Source of the DNA: QYQD01 sp040755415
GTDB taxonomy: Bacteria > Desulfobacterota > QYQD01
Length of the DNA: 57,666 nt
Reading direction: 5' to 3'
Assembly: GCA_040755415.1 (NCBI GenBank)
Contig: JBFMAZ010000037.1
Location: 1-57,666 of the forward strand
Shown: positions 43,309-52,293 of the stretch, piece by piece
Layout of the letters: each line of letters opens with the position of its first letter
Numbering within the stretch: the first letter of the stretch is position 1
Position numbers and translations under genes: made by a program
Notes under the pieces: generated by a model
The model's input: the letters and a program-made list of their open reading frames with translations, nothing else
Database searches by the model: none
What the model was told of the DNA's origin: nothing

Positions 43309-43369
43309 TAGCAAGCCCTTTTGGTTCTACGCCTTCGACGTATCCGCGTTAGGAGCAAATAAATAAAAA

Positions 43370-44545
43370 ATGTCCCGCACTATCCTCCACATGGATATGG
43401 ACGCCTTTTTCGCCGCGGTAGAGCAGACCGATAATCCGGCGCTTAAGGGCAAACCGGTTATCGTGGGCGGCGCGAAACGGGGCGTCGTCTCTACCGCCTC
43501 TTATGAGGCCCGGGAATACGGCGTGCGGTCGGCCATGCCCATCTTTGAGGCCAAAAGGCGCTGCCCGCAGGGTATCTTTTTACCGGTCAGGATGGAAAGA
43601 TACCAGGAGGTATCACAAAAAGTGATGGCCGTACTGGAGGCCGTATCGCCGCTTGTCGAGCAGGTATCCATAGACGAGGCCTTTGTCGATCTCACCGGCA
43701 CGGAAAGGCTGCACGGGGATGCTACGCAGGCCGCCCGTAAGATTAAAGAGAGAATATGGGTGGAGACCTCTCTAACCTGCTCTATTGGTATTGCCCCCAA
43801 TAAGTTTCTGGCCAAGATAGCCTCTGACCTTAAAAAGCCGGACGGGCTGACGATTGTACTGCAAGAGGTGCAGAGTTTTTTGAAAGACCTGCCGGTCAGC
43901 AGACTGCCCGGCATCGGCCCTAAGTCTGAAGAGGTGCTCCAAAGGCTGGGAATCCGCATCGTTTCTGATATCCTGCGCCTCCCGCCCGGGCTGCTGGAGA
44001 GAAAATTTGGCAAGTATGGCCTGCGCTTAGTGGAATTGGCTTGGGGGATCGATGATTCACCGGTTGTCCCTTGCCCCCCGGCCAAATCCATGGGCAGCGA
44101 AGATACCCTTCCTGAGGACACAGCCGATATTAATACCCTTAAGAAGCAGCTCCTCTCCCAGGCAGAAGAGGTAGGGGAACGGCTGCGCAGGCATGGTCTA
44201 AAAGGAAGGACCATAACCTTAAAGCTGAAACACAGCGACTTTACCCTGGTGACCAGAAGCCACAGCCTTAAAGAGGCCGCATGTGCGACTAAAATCCTCT
44301 ATGACACCGCCGCCATGCTTCTGGAACGGTATAATCTGAAGATGCCCGTGCGTTTGATTGGGCTGGCCGTCTCCAATTTTGGTGGAGGGCAGCAATATTC
44401 TCTCCTCCCCGGCCCGGAAAAAGAGATGGAGAAACTGGAACGGGTCGATTACGCGATTGACCGGATCCGGGAAAAGCTGGGCAGACAGATCATAACCAGA
44501 GGCAGCAACCTGCCTGCGACAGGCCGTGGTTTGAAACACCCTTAA
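43370..44545 (+). CDS. dinB: DNA polymerase IV
   Basis: DinB is a Y-family polymerase that bypasses DNA lesions without proofreading. The palm motifs ILHMDMDAFFAAVEQ and VEQVSIDEAFVDLTG contain the catalytic acidic residues; SYEAREYGVRSAMP and CSIGIAPNKFLAKIASDLKK are typical fingers/palm segments. The HhH region LPGIGPKSEEVLQRLGI and little-finger domain follow. The 391 residues are normal, but no clear C-terminal beta-clamp motif (QLsLF-like) is seen; YSLLPG is the closest. An AGGAG lies 14 bases before the ATG. It converges with the secreted protein gene, overlapping 4 bases. Confidence 0.95.
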   Translation: MSRTILHMDMDAFFAAVEQTDNPALKGKPVIVGGAKRGVVSTASYEAREYGVRSAMPIFEAKRRCPQGIFLPVRMERYQEVSQKVMAVLEAVSPLVEQVSIDEAFVDLTGTERLHGDATQAARKIKERIWVETSLTCSIGIAPNKFLAKIASDLKKPDGLTIVLQEVQSFLKDLPVSRLPGIGPKSEEVLQRLGIRIVSDILRLPPGLLERKFGKYGLRLVELAWGIDDSPVVPCPPAKSMGSEDTLPEDTADINTLKKQLLSQAEEVGERLRRHGLKGRTITLKLKHSDFTLVTRSHSLKEAACATKILYDTAAMLLERYNLKMPVRLIGLAVSNFGGGQQYSLLPGPEKEMEKLERVDYAIDRIREKLGRQIITRGSNLPATGRGLKHP

Positions 44546-45156
44546 TTGCATGTCAGGGTTACAGTGGGTTGCTGCGGCATGAACTGGTAACTGCCACCTC
44601 CCATATCATAGAGGGCAAGCTTGCCGGTGACGTCGAATTTTATGGTTACGGTCTTAATGACACCCTCTTCTACTATAAAGGGGGTTGCCGAGCGATCCTC
44701 TACGGTTATTATGTCGGTGGCGGTAAATGTTGTCCCCTCAACCGGTACCGGCGGGTCAGGGACGGAAATCGACTGCTCCGACAACTGACCGGCGACTGTT
44801 GTCGTTCCACCGGAGGATGTATAATATGTCGTTCCCAAATAATCGACAGAGCCCCTTAGGATAAATGTACGTGAAGAAGTAATCCGCATTTTTGTATATG
44901 TACCTAGTGGTACTGAACCATTACTCGCGTACGCACCGACCACGGCGCCGGCATCGGCTGAGGCTATGTCAAAGGTCATGTCCCCCTCACCGAGCGTATA
45001 CCAGGTGTTTCCTCCATCCTTTGAGGCCTCCAATTTGCGCATGGTTACCTTGTATATGGTAGGTGTACCGGTTGCCACCGGGTCCGCAGCACAAAGATCA
45101 CACAGGCATAATAATAGTGCCAGGAGGATACAAAAAGTCAGGCATCTTTTTAACAT
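44542..45156 (-). CDS. Secreted beta-rich protein of unknown function
   Basis: This 204-residue protein begins with a signal peptide (MLKRCLTFCILLALLLCLCD, cleaved near CAADP). The mature part is rich in Thr, Gly and Val with alternating hydrophobics (VTMRKLEASKDGGNTWYTLG, TTYYTSSGGTTTVAGQ), suggesting a beta-sandwich. It may be a surface or periplasmic protein; no specific family is recognised. It lies just downstream of the inverse-autotransporter barrel gene with a 21-base gap, so the two are probably one operon. Confidence 0.65.
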   Translation of the reverse strand: MLKRCLTFCILLALLLCLCDLCAADPVATGTPTIYKVTMRKLEASKDGGNTWYTLGEGDMTFDIASADAGAVVGAYASNGSVPLGTYTKMRITSSRTFILRGSVDYLGTTYYTSSGGTTTVAGQLSEQSISVPDPPVPVEGTTFTATDIITVEDRSATPFIVEEGVIKTVTIKFDVTGKLALYDMGGGSYQFMPQQPTVTLTCN

Positions 45157-45177
45157 TGGGCTTTCTCCTTTAGCTTT

Positions 45178-46221
45178 TTAGTTACCACGCCCCACTTCTA
45201 TGGTGACAGAGCCGGATTTAGTCCATTTTTCCAGGGCTATCTCGTTACTGCGTACTACTCTATTGAGCGTAAGTTTTTTCAGGTCGCGATCCGGCCAGGC
45301 CTGGTCAGCGACGATACCCTTCTCCCCCGTAATAAGCGCAGGTGGCTGCCAGACCTCACCCCATGGGAAATGCAGGGCGGCAGCGACATAGTACTCGGCC
45401 GGACCCTTGTTGTCATCCCAGGCGGCAAGGTCCAAACGTAGAAAGGAAGTAATATCTACTTCACCTCTGGCCTTATAGCCCTCGCGATTTTCCCCGTGTT
45501 TATGGTCATACCAGAAGTAGCTGCCATAGACCCGGGCCCAGGGAAGATAGGGAATGGGGGCGCCTATTTCAGCATCAAACCCGGATATGGCGGCCTCATA
45601 CGAAGAGGTGGAGTTATTGACCAGACGCTCGTCGGAAAGGGCCCAGTAGCTATTCGCCCTGAACTCTGCCTTTTTCCCGATAGCTTCGATGCCTACACCC
45701 CAGCGGGAGTGGTCATTGGGGTCGGCCCAGTCATAGAAGGCATTTATGCCGGCCAGGAGATTTTCATTAAAGAGGAGTCTCCGGTAACCAAGGCCGATAT
45801 TATAAGCCTGGGCGCCGTGCTGGAAGGAGGCGCGGCCCTGCAAAAAATAGGTATTGTTCCTATCCGCATCCTGGTAAAGGGGCTGCACGGTTTCAATGTA
45901 ATACCTTGTTTTCTCATCGGTTTCCAATTGGAGGGAAAAATCAATGCGCCTGAAACGCTCCGGCACCTTATCGATAAATTCTCTGATGAGCGGGGGTATC
46001 AGCGCATTGGCCACGGGATAGAGGTTGTCTATGTGGGTATCTCCTGTGGGTTGCCCGCGGCTGGCCTGGGGCTCCAGCGGGGAGAGCGGCCCGTTTTCAT
46101 TGGCATAGGCGGCGCTGAATCTCGTGACATTATGAGGGCCGGCCATTAATGCGCACCATATCAGCAAGAAGATTGCGGCCTTAACTTTTCCTGAAGAGAG
46201 CCATCTTTTCTGCCTCATCAT
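45178..46221 (-). CDS. Inverse autotransporter beta-barrel domain protein without passenger
   Basis: The protein has a signal region (AAIFLLIWCALMAGPHNVT) and then the IAT-beta type sequence found in intimin and invasin N-terminal barrels: FLQGRASFQHGAQAYNIGLG, YRRLLFNENLLAGINAFYDW and WGVGIEAIGKKAEFRANSYW. Intimin-type barrels export a C-terminal passenger; here only about 85 residues follow the barrel (GEVWQPPALITGEKG to the end), so there is no Ig-repeat passenger. It may act alone as an outer-membrane protein or with the secreted protein encoded downstream. It is 347 residues and complete. Confidence 0.82.
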   Translation of the reverse strand: MMRQKRWLSSGKVKAAIFLLIWCALMAGPHNVTRFSAAYANENGPLSPLEPQASRGQPTGDTHIDNLYPVANALIPPLIREFIDKVPERFRRIDFSLQLETDEKTRYYIETVQPLYQDADRNNTYFLQGRASFQHGAQAYNIGLGYRRLLFNENLLAGINAFYDWADPNDHSRWGVGIEAIGKKAEFRANSYWALSDERLVNNSTSSYEAAISGFDAEIGAPIPYLPWARVYGSYFWYDHKHGENREGYKARGEVDITSFLRLDLAAWDDNKGPAEYYVAAALHFPWGEVWQPPALITGEKGIVADQAWPDRDLKKLTLNRVVRSNEIALEKWTKSGSVTIEVGRGN

Positions 46222-46422
46222 GATTTTTTACCTCACAATCGATTGATTTAGATGGTACTTTGAAGGGCATATCGGCAAATATCTCTTTTCCCTAAATACA
46301 AAGGGTGATATTTTTTTCTGTTCTGTATGGGTGTAAGCGGGGGCAATTCCCAATTCACCTGTTAGCAGCCTGGATTTTTAATTGAAAATAGGCTACATTT
46401 CCTATGCAGGCTGATTTCAAAA

Positions 46423-46860
46423 ATGTCCGCACCTACCATCTATAGTCTTGGTTCAAGCACCCGCACCCCGGAAGAATTCATCGGCGTCTTGCATGCCCAC
46501 GGCATAAAGACCCTCGTCGATGTCCGCAGTTTCCCCACCAGCCGTTTTGAACACTTCAAGAAAGAAAATCTGGAAACGTTGCTTAAGGAAAACGCCATAA
46601 ATTATGTCTATCTGGGTAAGGCCCTGGGTGGCTACCGCAAGGGAGGCTATGAGGCCTACATGGAGACCGATGCCTATAGAGAGGGCCTGGAAGAATTGGG
46701 GAAAATAGCCCGTCAAGGCCCCGCTGCCTTCATGTGCGCGGAGAGGCTTCCCTGGAAGTGCCACCGCCGGTTTATAGGTGAGAGCCTCAAGACCCGGGGC
46801 TGGCGGGTAGTGCACATCATTGATGCCGGCCGGGTGTGGGAGCCGGAAGGACGAGGCTGA
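46423..46860 (+). CDS. DUF488 protein
   Basis: The 145-residue protein has the DUF488 signatures IYSLGSSTRTPEEFIGVL, LVDVRSFPTSRFEHFKK and FMCAERLPWKCHRRFIGESL, with conserved Arg and the C-x(6)-CHR motif. Members are widespread single-domain cytoplasmic proteins; the biochemical role is not established. The gene stands alone between a minus-strand cell-surface operon and a kinase remnant, and its stop is 5 bases from the end of that remnant. Confidence 0.9.
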   Translation: MSAPTIYSLGSSTRTPEEFIGVLHAHGIKTLVDVRSFPTSRFEHFKKENLETLLKENAINYVYLGKALGGYRKGGYEAYMETDAYREGLEELGKIARQGPAAFMCAERLPWKCHRRFIGESLKTRGWRVVHIIDAGRVWEPEGRG

Positions 46861-46865
46861 ATTCC

Positions 46866-47187
46866 CTAAGACGTGCCGGGAAGCATGAGCGTGACCTGCA
46901 GCCCTCTGCCGGCCAGGCCCGCGGCAACGAGCGTGCCCCCGTGTGCCTCAATGATTTCGCGCGCCAGGAAGAGGCCGCTTCCTTCCGTCCTCACCACATC
47001 GCCGTGCGGGCCGCTAACACCGGCGTAGGGGTCATCAAAAAGCTGCTGAGAGGCAGCAGGAGCGACGGCCGGACCATTGTCCACGATAGCAATCCCTATA
47101 TTTTCTCCCATGCATGCCGTCCGGACAGCCACGGTTTCTCCACCCGGAAGAGATGCGAGTGTGGCGTTGGTTCTCTACCACATTATC
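46866..47187 (-). pseudogene. C-terminal remnant of a histidine kinase (ATPase domain)
   Basis: The frame encodes only the ATP-binding end of a histidine kinase: GIAIVDNGPAVAP is the G1 box, EGSGLFLAREIIEAHGGTLV the G2 region, and the tail VTLMLPGTS is the usual end. Slightly upstream a different frame has DNVVEN, which fits the N box; about four extra bases near 47160 separate it from LASLPGGETVAVRTA. No HisKA domain, sensor or start codon is present further upstream. This is a decayed kinase fragment. Confidence 0.65.
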
Positions 47188-47361
47188 GGAATGTGGGAAC
47201 TAATAATAAATGGGAGGAGGCTATAAGTGCATAATGCCAAGCCTCCCGACTTTTACAGGAAAAAGAAAACTTGCCCCGTGGCCAAATTTTATTAGAATTT
47301 TTTATAAAAATAGGGGAAAATATATTAAATTTTTATTAACTCGCAATCCGAGGTTATAACA

Positions 47362-47853
47362 ATGGCCAGTTTTTCAAAATCTTCAATTAAGTGCGTGTCT
47401 TGCATATTCGTCACCATCTGGCTTGTTTGCATAAACCTGCCTTTGAGTCTTGCCGAAAATAAGGGGATACCCAAATATGTGGGTTCGTTGGCCTGTAAGA
47501 CCTGTCATGAGAAGGAATATAAAAGCTTTATGATGTATGCGAAAAAAAGCACATCTTTTCAGAGTATTGAGAGGGTAAAAAAAGAGCTAACGGAAAAGGA
47601 GATTAAGGGTTGCTATTACTGCCATACCACCGGATATGGCAAACCAGGTGGTTTCATAAGTCCGGAAAAGACCCCTCATCTGAAAAATGCCGGCTGTGAG
47701 GTATGTCATGGTCCGGGTGAGTTTCATGTAAAGACAAAGGACCCTCGGGATACAAGGATGCGTTTGACAAAAGAAGACTGTGAGGTCTGTCACACCGAGG
47801 AAAGGGTCAGGGCCTTCAGGTACAAACCCTTGATTCACGGGGGGGCGCATTAA
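47362..47853 (+). CDS. Periplasmic multiheme cytochrome c (four CxxCH)
   Basis: The 163-residue protein has a signal peptide (VSCIFVTIWLVCINLPLSLA, mature start near ENKGI). Four heme-attachment motifs are visible: CKTCH, CYYCH, CEVCH and CEVCH. The spacing and the segment GYGKPGGFISPEKTPHLKNA resemble cytochrome c554-type or related redox cytochromes. It should be in the periplasm and transfer electrons. GAGG lies 9 bases before the ATG. The heme-sensor kinase starts 33 bases after its stop, so the cytochrome may feed or report redox state to that kinase, which is inference. Confidence 0.88.
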   Translation: MASFSKSSIKCVSCIFVTIWLVCINLPLSLAENKGIPKYVGSLACKTCHEKEYKSFMMYAKKSTSFQSIERVKKELTEKEIKGCYYCHTTGYGKPGGFISPEKTPHLKNAGCEVCHGPGEFHVKTKDPRDTRMRLTKEDCEVCHTEERVRAFRYKPLIHGGAH

Positions 47854-47885
47854 AGGGCTGAGGTCATAGAAATCAGGGGGCCGGG

Positions 47886-50585
47886 ATGATTGGTTTTTTA
47901 AAAAAGCGTTTGGCCAATAAGATACTGGTTGCCATAGTAAGCACTATAATTCTGATCATGGGAACCGAAATCATGGTACGGATATATTTCGGTACCAGGG
48001 ACCGAATAGAGTTGATGAACATGTTAGCCCGGGACGTGGCCACCTCGACCTATGCCGGCATAAAACACCCCATGGAAGTAGGAGACGCCGAGGGCATCAA
48101 AAGAGAATTGTTAGACATCAGGGAAGCGGCTGAGGATATTGAGGTATTTATCTGTAATTTCGATCAGGAGATAATCTATTCCACTCATGAGGATAAGATA
48201 AGGACCAGGATAGCAGATTCTATCTACAATAAAGCCGCCCTGCAGACTTTAAAGGAGATATTAGAGACCGGGGCTGAACCACAAAAGGCATTCGAAGATG
48301 AACTCGCAGGCAAAAGGTACCTGGTTTCCTTCTATCCTGTTTTAAATGAAAGAGAGTGTTATCACTGCCATGGTTCTTCCAGGAAGGTTATCGGTAGTAT
48401 GGTAATAAAAATGAGTGCCGAAAGGGCATATGAGACGGTGGCCGCCCAGCGAAACCGGACCCTGGTATTAACCCTATTCGGCGTATCCCTGGTCATCACC
48501 ATAATTTATCTCATAGTGAACAAATTTATCAGACGTCCGGTGGAGGATTTGGCTGAGAAGGCCAAGAGATTTGCAGAGGGGGATATGTCCGTCTCTATAG
48601 GTATAAAGACAGAAGACGAGATTGGAGTTTTGGGCAACACCTTCAACTACATGGTTGAGAGCGTCTCCTCCTCCAGTAGAAAATTAGAGGAAGAGGTAAC
48701 GAGAAAGACCGCCTTGTTAGATGAAAGGGCCCGGCTCATAGCCCTTTTAGAAAAGGCCAACCGGGAACTCAGGGAGCTGGATAAACTAAAATCCACTTTT
48801 CTGGCTAATATGTCTCATGAACTCCGCACTCCCATGAATGCTATCATCGGTTATACAGACCTGTTGATAGACGGGGTTGATGGGCCTATTAACGAAGAAC
48901 AGCAAAAGAGCCTGAAAAAGATTGCCGGTAATTCCAGGTACCTCTTGCAACTGATAAACGACGTCCTCGATATATCCAAGATAGAGTCAGGGAAGATAGA
49001 ATTAGAGCCAAAGGAGCTCGACCTGAAATGGCTGATCGAGTCTGTCATTCCTACCTTTGAACCTCTGATAGAACAAAAGGGCCTCACCCTTGCTTACCAT
49101 ATCGATGAGGGCTTGCCCTTAGCCTATGGCGACGAGGACACCATCAGACAGGTTTTGATAAACCTCTTATCTAATGCCGTCAAGTTCACCCCTAAAGGAG
49201 GGATCACCATAACCGCCAGACCTTCTGGGCGGGGTATTAAACCCGGAGAGGAACCTATATTTGCCGAGGTCTGCGTGGAAGACACAGGGATAGGGATAAA
49301 GGAGGAGGATCTTGGCACGATCTTTGACAAGTTCGTCCAGGTAGACCGTACTACCGTCCGTCCGTACGAAGGCACCGGCCTGGGCCTCAGTATTGCCAGG
49401 GGGCTGGTGGCATTGCATAAAGGTATGATCTGGGCAACCAGCAAATACGGTGAAGGTAGCAAATTTTATTTTACCATTCCCTTGAATAAAGGGATACTCG
49501 AAAAGCCTACGGAGGCTGTAATAGAATCCAGGGTAGCCGAAGCCCTGGCCGATTATTTTGGGAAGCCCGTCGGGATCTTTTTGAGGGAGCCACAATATGG
49601 TGGCAAGCCGATAAGATGCTGGGAATACGTCCGTTGTGGGCAGCCTAGTTGTCCTGCATATGGAAGTAAGGAAAGCAGGTGTTGGTTAATCCTCGGGACC
49701 CATTGTGCAGGCATGAAAATAGCCGGTTATCCAGAAAAGGTAGATTTCTGTAAAGGGTGTGAGCTCATAGAGAACCTTATACTCGAGGCAGAGGAAGGAT
49801 ATAAGCCTGTTGGCGCTAAGGCACCTAAAGGCAGAGGAGTCGCTAAAAAGACCGTATTAGCTATAGATGATAATCCGGAGGCCGTCGACATTATAAGTAA
49901 ATACTTGGGAGAGGAATACAGGGTAGTCGGCCTTCTCTCTGGTGAAAAGGCGGTGGAAAAGGCAAAGGAGGTCGGCCCCCTGGCCATTACCTTGGACATC
50001 CTGATGCCCAAAAAGGATGGATGGCAGGTGCTACGGGAACTAAAAGATACTCCCGAGACCCAGGATATTCCTGTAATCATACTTTCCATCGTGGATGACA
50101 AGAGACTGGGCTTCAGCCTTGGTGCCACAGAATATATCGTAAAACCAGTAGAAAAGCAGGTTCTATTAAGAAAATTAAGAAATCTGGAAAAGATGGGGAA
50201 GATTAAACGGGTGCTTGTAGTCGATAATGAGCTGGAGACGGTAAGATTGATCGGTACTGTACTTAAGGAAGCAGAATACCAGGTGACAACGGCTTATAAT
50301 AGTAAGGATGCCATCAAATCTATAGAGGATTTTAGACCCGACCTGGTAATCTTAAACCTGACCATGCCGGAGGTGAGCGGTTTCGATGTGATTGAATACC
50401 TGAAGACAGAAGAAGATGTAAAGGATATCCCCCTTGTCGTGCTTACCCACAAGCATTTAACCGAAAAAGAAATAGGTGAGCTAAACGGCAGGATACAGGC
50501 GATACTAAACAAGGTCGTGCTTAGTAAGGAAGATCTTTTACAAGAGCTTAAGCACACCATTAGTAAGGTCAGCGAAGCGCAATGA
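47886..50585 (+). CDS. Membrane hybrid histidine kinase with c-heme sensor, Cys-rich region and two receivers
   Basis: The 899-residue protein has a membrane helix at about 11-30, a periplasmic region to about 192 with one heme site ECYHCHGSSRKVIG (C158-H162), a second helix (about 194-213) and HAMP. HisKA has NMSHELRTPMNAIIGY with H311, followed by a complete HATPase domain (GTGLGLSIARGLV). Residues 577-630 form a Cys-rich module (CWEYVRCGQPSCPAYGS, CWLILGTHC, CKGCELI) found in some deltaproteobacterial regulators. Receiver 1 (about 655-770) keeps D704 (TLDILMPKKDG). Receiver 2 (about 776-899) has Asn 824 where the phospho-Asp belongs (LVILNLTMP). It likely senses redox or a heme ligand such as NO or CO. 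Confidence 0.88.
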   Translation: MIGFLKKRLANKILVAIVSTIILIMGTEIMVRIYFGTRDRIELMNMLARDVATSTYAGIKHPMEVGDAEGIKRELLDIREAAEDIEVFICNFDQEIIYSTHEDKIRTRIADSIYNKAALQTLKEILETGAEPQKAFEDELAGKRYLVSFYPVLNERECYHCHGSSRKVIGSMVIKMSAERAYETVAAQRNRTLVLTLFGVSLVITIIYLIVNKFIRRPVEDLAEKAKRFAEGDMSVSIGIKTEDEIGVLGNTFNYMVESVSSSSRKLEEEVTRKTALLDERARLIALLEKANRELRELDKLKSTFLANMSHELRTPMNAIIGYTDLLIDGVDGPINEEQQKSLKKIAGNSRYLLQLINDVLDISKIESGKIELEPKELDLKWLIESVIPTFEPLIEQKGLTLAYHIDEGLPLAYGDEDTIRQVLINLLSNAVKFTPKGGITITARPSGRGIKPGEEPIFAEVCVEDTGIGIKEEDLGTIFDKFVQVDRTTVRPYEGTGLGLSIARGLVALHKGMIWATSKYGEGSKFYFTIPLNKGILEKPTEAVIESRVAEALADYFGKPVGIFLREPQYGGKPIRCWEYVRCGQPSCPAYGSKESRCWLILGTHCAGMKIAGYPEKVDFCKGCELIENLILEAEEGYKPVGAKAPKGRGVAKKTVLAIDDNPEAVDIISKYLGEEYRVVGLLSGEKAVEKAKEVGPLAITLDILMPKKDGWQVLRELKDTPETQDIPVIILSIVDDKRLGFSLGATEYIVKPVEKQVLLRKLRNLEKMGKIKRVLVVDNELETVRLIGTVLKEAEYQVTTAYNSKDAIKSIEDFRPDLVILNLTMPEVSGFDVIEYLKTEEDVKDIPLVVLTHKHLTEKEIGELNGRIQAILNKVVLSKEDLLQELKHTISKVSEAQ

Positions 50586-50601
50586 AATAAAGGAAGGAAA
50601 G

Positions 50602-51006
50602 ATGGAAGAACCAAAAAGTGGCTTGCCAGAGAAGATACTGGTCGTTGACGACAATCAGGATAGCCGGGAACTGGTAGTAAAGATACTTAAGACCAGGGGT
50701 TATCAGACGATTGAGGCTATTGATGGAGAAGAGGCCTTACAAAAGGCGGTGGCAGAAAGACCAGATCTTATCTTAATGGACCGCTCGCTTCCCAAGATAG
50801 ATGGTTATGAGGTCACCAGGAGGCTTAAGAGCCGGGAGGAGTTTAGAGATATCCCGATAGTGGCCTTAACCGCACATGCCATGAAAGGAGATAGAGAAAA
50901 GGCCCTGGAGGCAGGTTGTCAAGGATATATCTCAAAGCCGATTAATGTCCGTACGTTACCCGGACTGATAACGGCTTACCTGAGAGGCAAAAGGGAGAAT
51001 GTCTGA
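50602..51006 (+). CDS. Single-domain response regulator
   Basis: This 134-residue protein is a bare receiver domain: ILVVDDNQDSRELV holds the acidic pocket, D60 the phosphoacceptor (LILMDRSLPKIDG), and GYISKPIN the conserved Lys. No output domain follows, as in DivK/CheY-type signal relays. GGAAGGAAAG precedes the ATG. It starts 16 bases after the hybrid kinase stop and overlaps the next gene by 8 bases, so all three are one operon. It probably accepts phosphate from the hybrid kinase and passes it on or acts by protein contact. Confidence 0.93.
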   Translation: MEEPKSGLPEKILVVDDNQDSRELVVKILKTRGYQTIEAIDGEEALQKAVAERPDLILMDRSLPKIDGYEVTRRLKSREEFRDIPIVALTAHAMKGDREKALEAGCQGYISKPINVRTLPGLITAYLRGKRENV

Positions 51007-52075
51007 GGTGGAGAAGAAAACTAAAATATTAATTGTAGATGATGCTGTAGACACGGTGGAACTCTTGAAAAAGAGGCTCCGCTTCGAAGAATATGACACG
51101 GCAGAGGCATACGACGGTGAGGAGGGCCTTAAATACGTCGCTGAATACAATCCTGACTTAATTATCCTCGATATCATGATGCCAAAATTAGATGGCTATG
51201 AGGTGTGCCGGAGGCTTAAGTCAGATGAGAATACAAAACATATCCCTATTCTTATGCTTACTGCAAAAGGCGAGTTAGAGGATAAAGTAAAGGGACTGGA
51301 TATCGGGGCTAATGATTATTTAGCCAAGCCCTTCAATTATAGAGAACTCTCTGCCAGGGTCAGGTCGTTAGTTGCCATAAAGGCGGCCAGAGAAAAACTG
51401 GTGGAAGAGGAAAAATCAAAGGCACTGGGACAGATGATGGAAGCAGTGGCCCATGAGATAAGAAATCCCCTCACCTCTATCGGGGGTTTTGCCCGCCGGA
51501 TTTACGAGAAGCTTCCTGAAGGTGACCCTAACAAAAAATACCTGGAGATGATCATACATGATGTAGCGCGCCTAGAAAATATGATCAGGCAGCTTGTCGA
51601 GTTAAAGATTACGGCGATATCTTATAGAGAGCTCACAGATATCAATGATGTAATTATGGAAGCCCTGAAATTGTTTGAACAGGACTTCAAGGATAAAGGC
51701 ATTGAGGTAAGGATTGGGTTAGTCGATAACCCTCCCCTTATCTCTATAGATAAAGAACAGATGAAAATGGCCCTCGCCAATGTTATCAAAAATGCCATCG
51801 AGGCCATGCAAGAGGAGCTTAAGCTACTGAAGATTACCAGTCATATAAGCGATGGACGCATGGAGATACAGGTATCTGATACCGGCAGGGGTATCCCGAA
51901 GGACAAAATCAAAAACATCTTTGCCCCATTTTTCACCTCAAAGGTATACGGACCCGGACTCGGCCTTACTTTCACACTAAAAATAGTTCAGGAACACAGG
52001 GGGAGCATTTCTGTGGAGAGTGAACCCGGGAAAGGGACTACCCTTACCATAACACTGCCCTTGAAAAAATCTTGA
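50999..52075 (+). CDS. Receiver-histidine kinase fusion (no membrane segment)
   Basis: An N-terminal receiver (ILIVDDAVDTVELL, D58 in LIILDIMMPKLDGYE, K110 in YLAKPFN) is joined through a short coiled coil to a kinase with AVAHEIRNPLTSIGGF (H152) and an ATPase domain (GPGLGLTFTLKIVQEHRGS). The inverted order of receiver then kinase suggests that phosphorylation of the receiver controls the kinase, as a relay or branch. It overlaps the response regulator gene by 8 bases. With the hybrid kinase it forms a multistep phosphorelay, and no DNA-binding output is encoded here. Confidence 0.92.
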   Translation: MSEVEKKTKILIVDDAVDTVELLKKRLRFEEYDTAEAYDGEEGLKYVAEYNPDLIILDIMMPKLDGYEVCRRLKSDENTKHIPILMLTAKGELEDKVKGLDIGANDYLAKPFNYRELSARVRSLVAIKAAREKLVEEEKSKALGQMMEAVAHEIRNPLTSIGGFARRIYEKLPEGDPNKKYLEMIIHDVARLENMIRQLVELKITAISYRELTDINDVIMEALKLFEQDFKDKGIEVRIGLVDNPPLISIDKEQMKMALANVIKNAIEAMQEELKLLKITSHISDGRMEIQVSDTGRGIPKDKIKNIFAPFFTSKVYGPGLGLTFTLKIVQEHRGSISVESEPGKGTTLTITLPLKKS

Positions 52076-52293
52076 GTTTCCAAAGTTATCTCTCATATTA
52101 TCTCACCTTTTTGTCAACCGAGGTCGTGATATTTATACATTAAAACAAGGAGTAAACATTATAACGAAATAATTGAATGAGCGTGAACCTGTAGAATATT
52201 GACAATATCGCCGATATTATAAGAAACTATTTAAAAACCGAACCTGCCTGGAAATAGCGGAGTAAAATTGCCGGCTAATCTGGGAGTCGCAAG

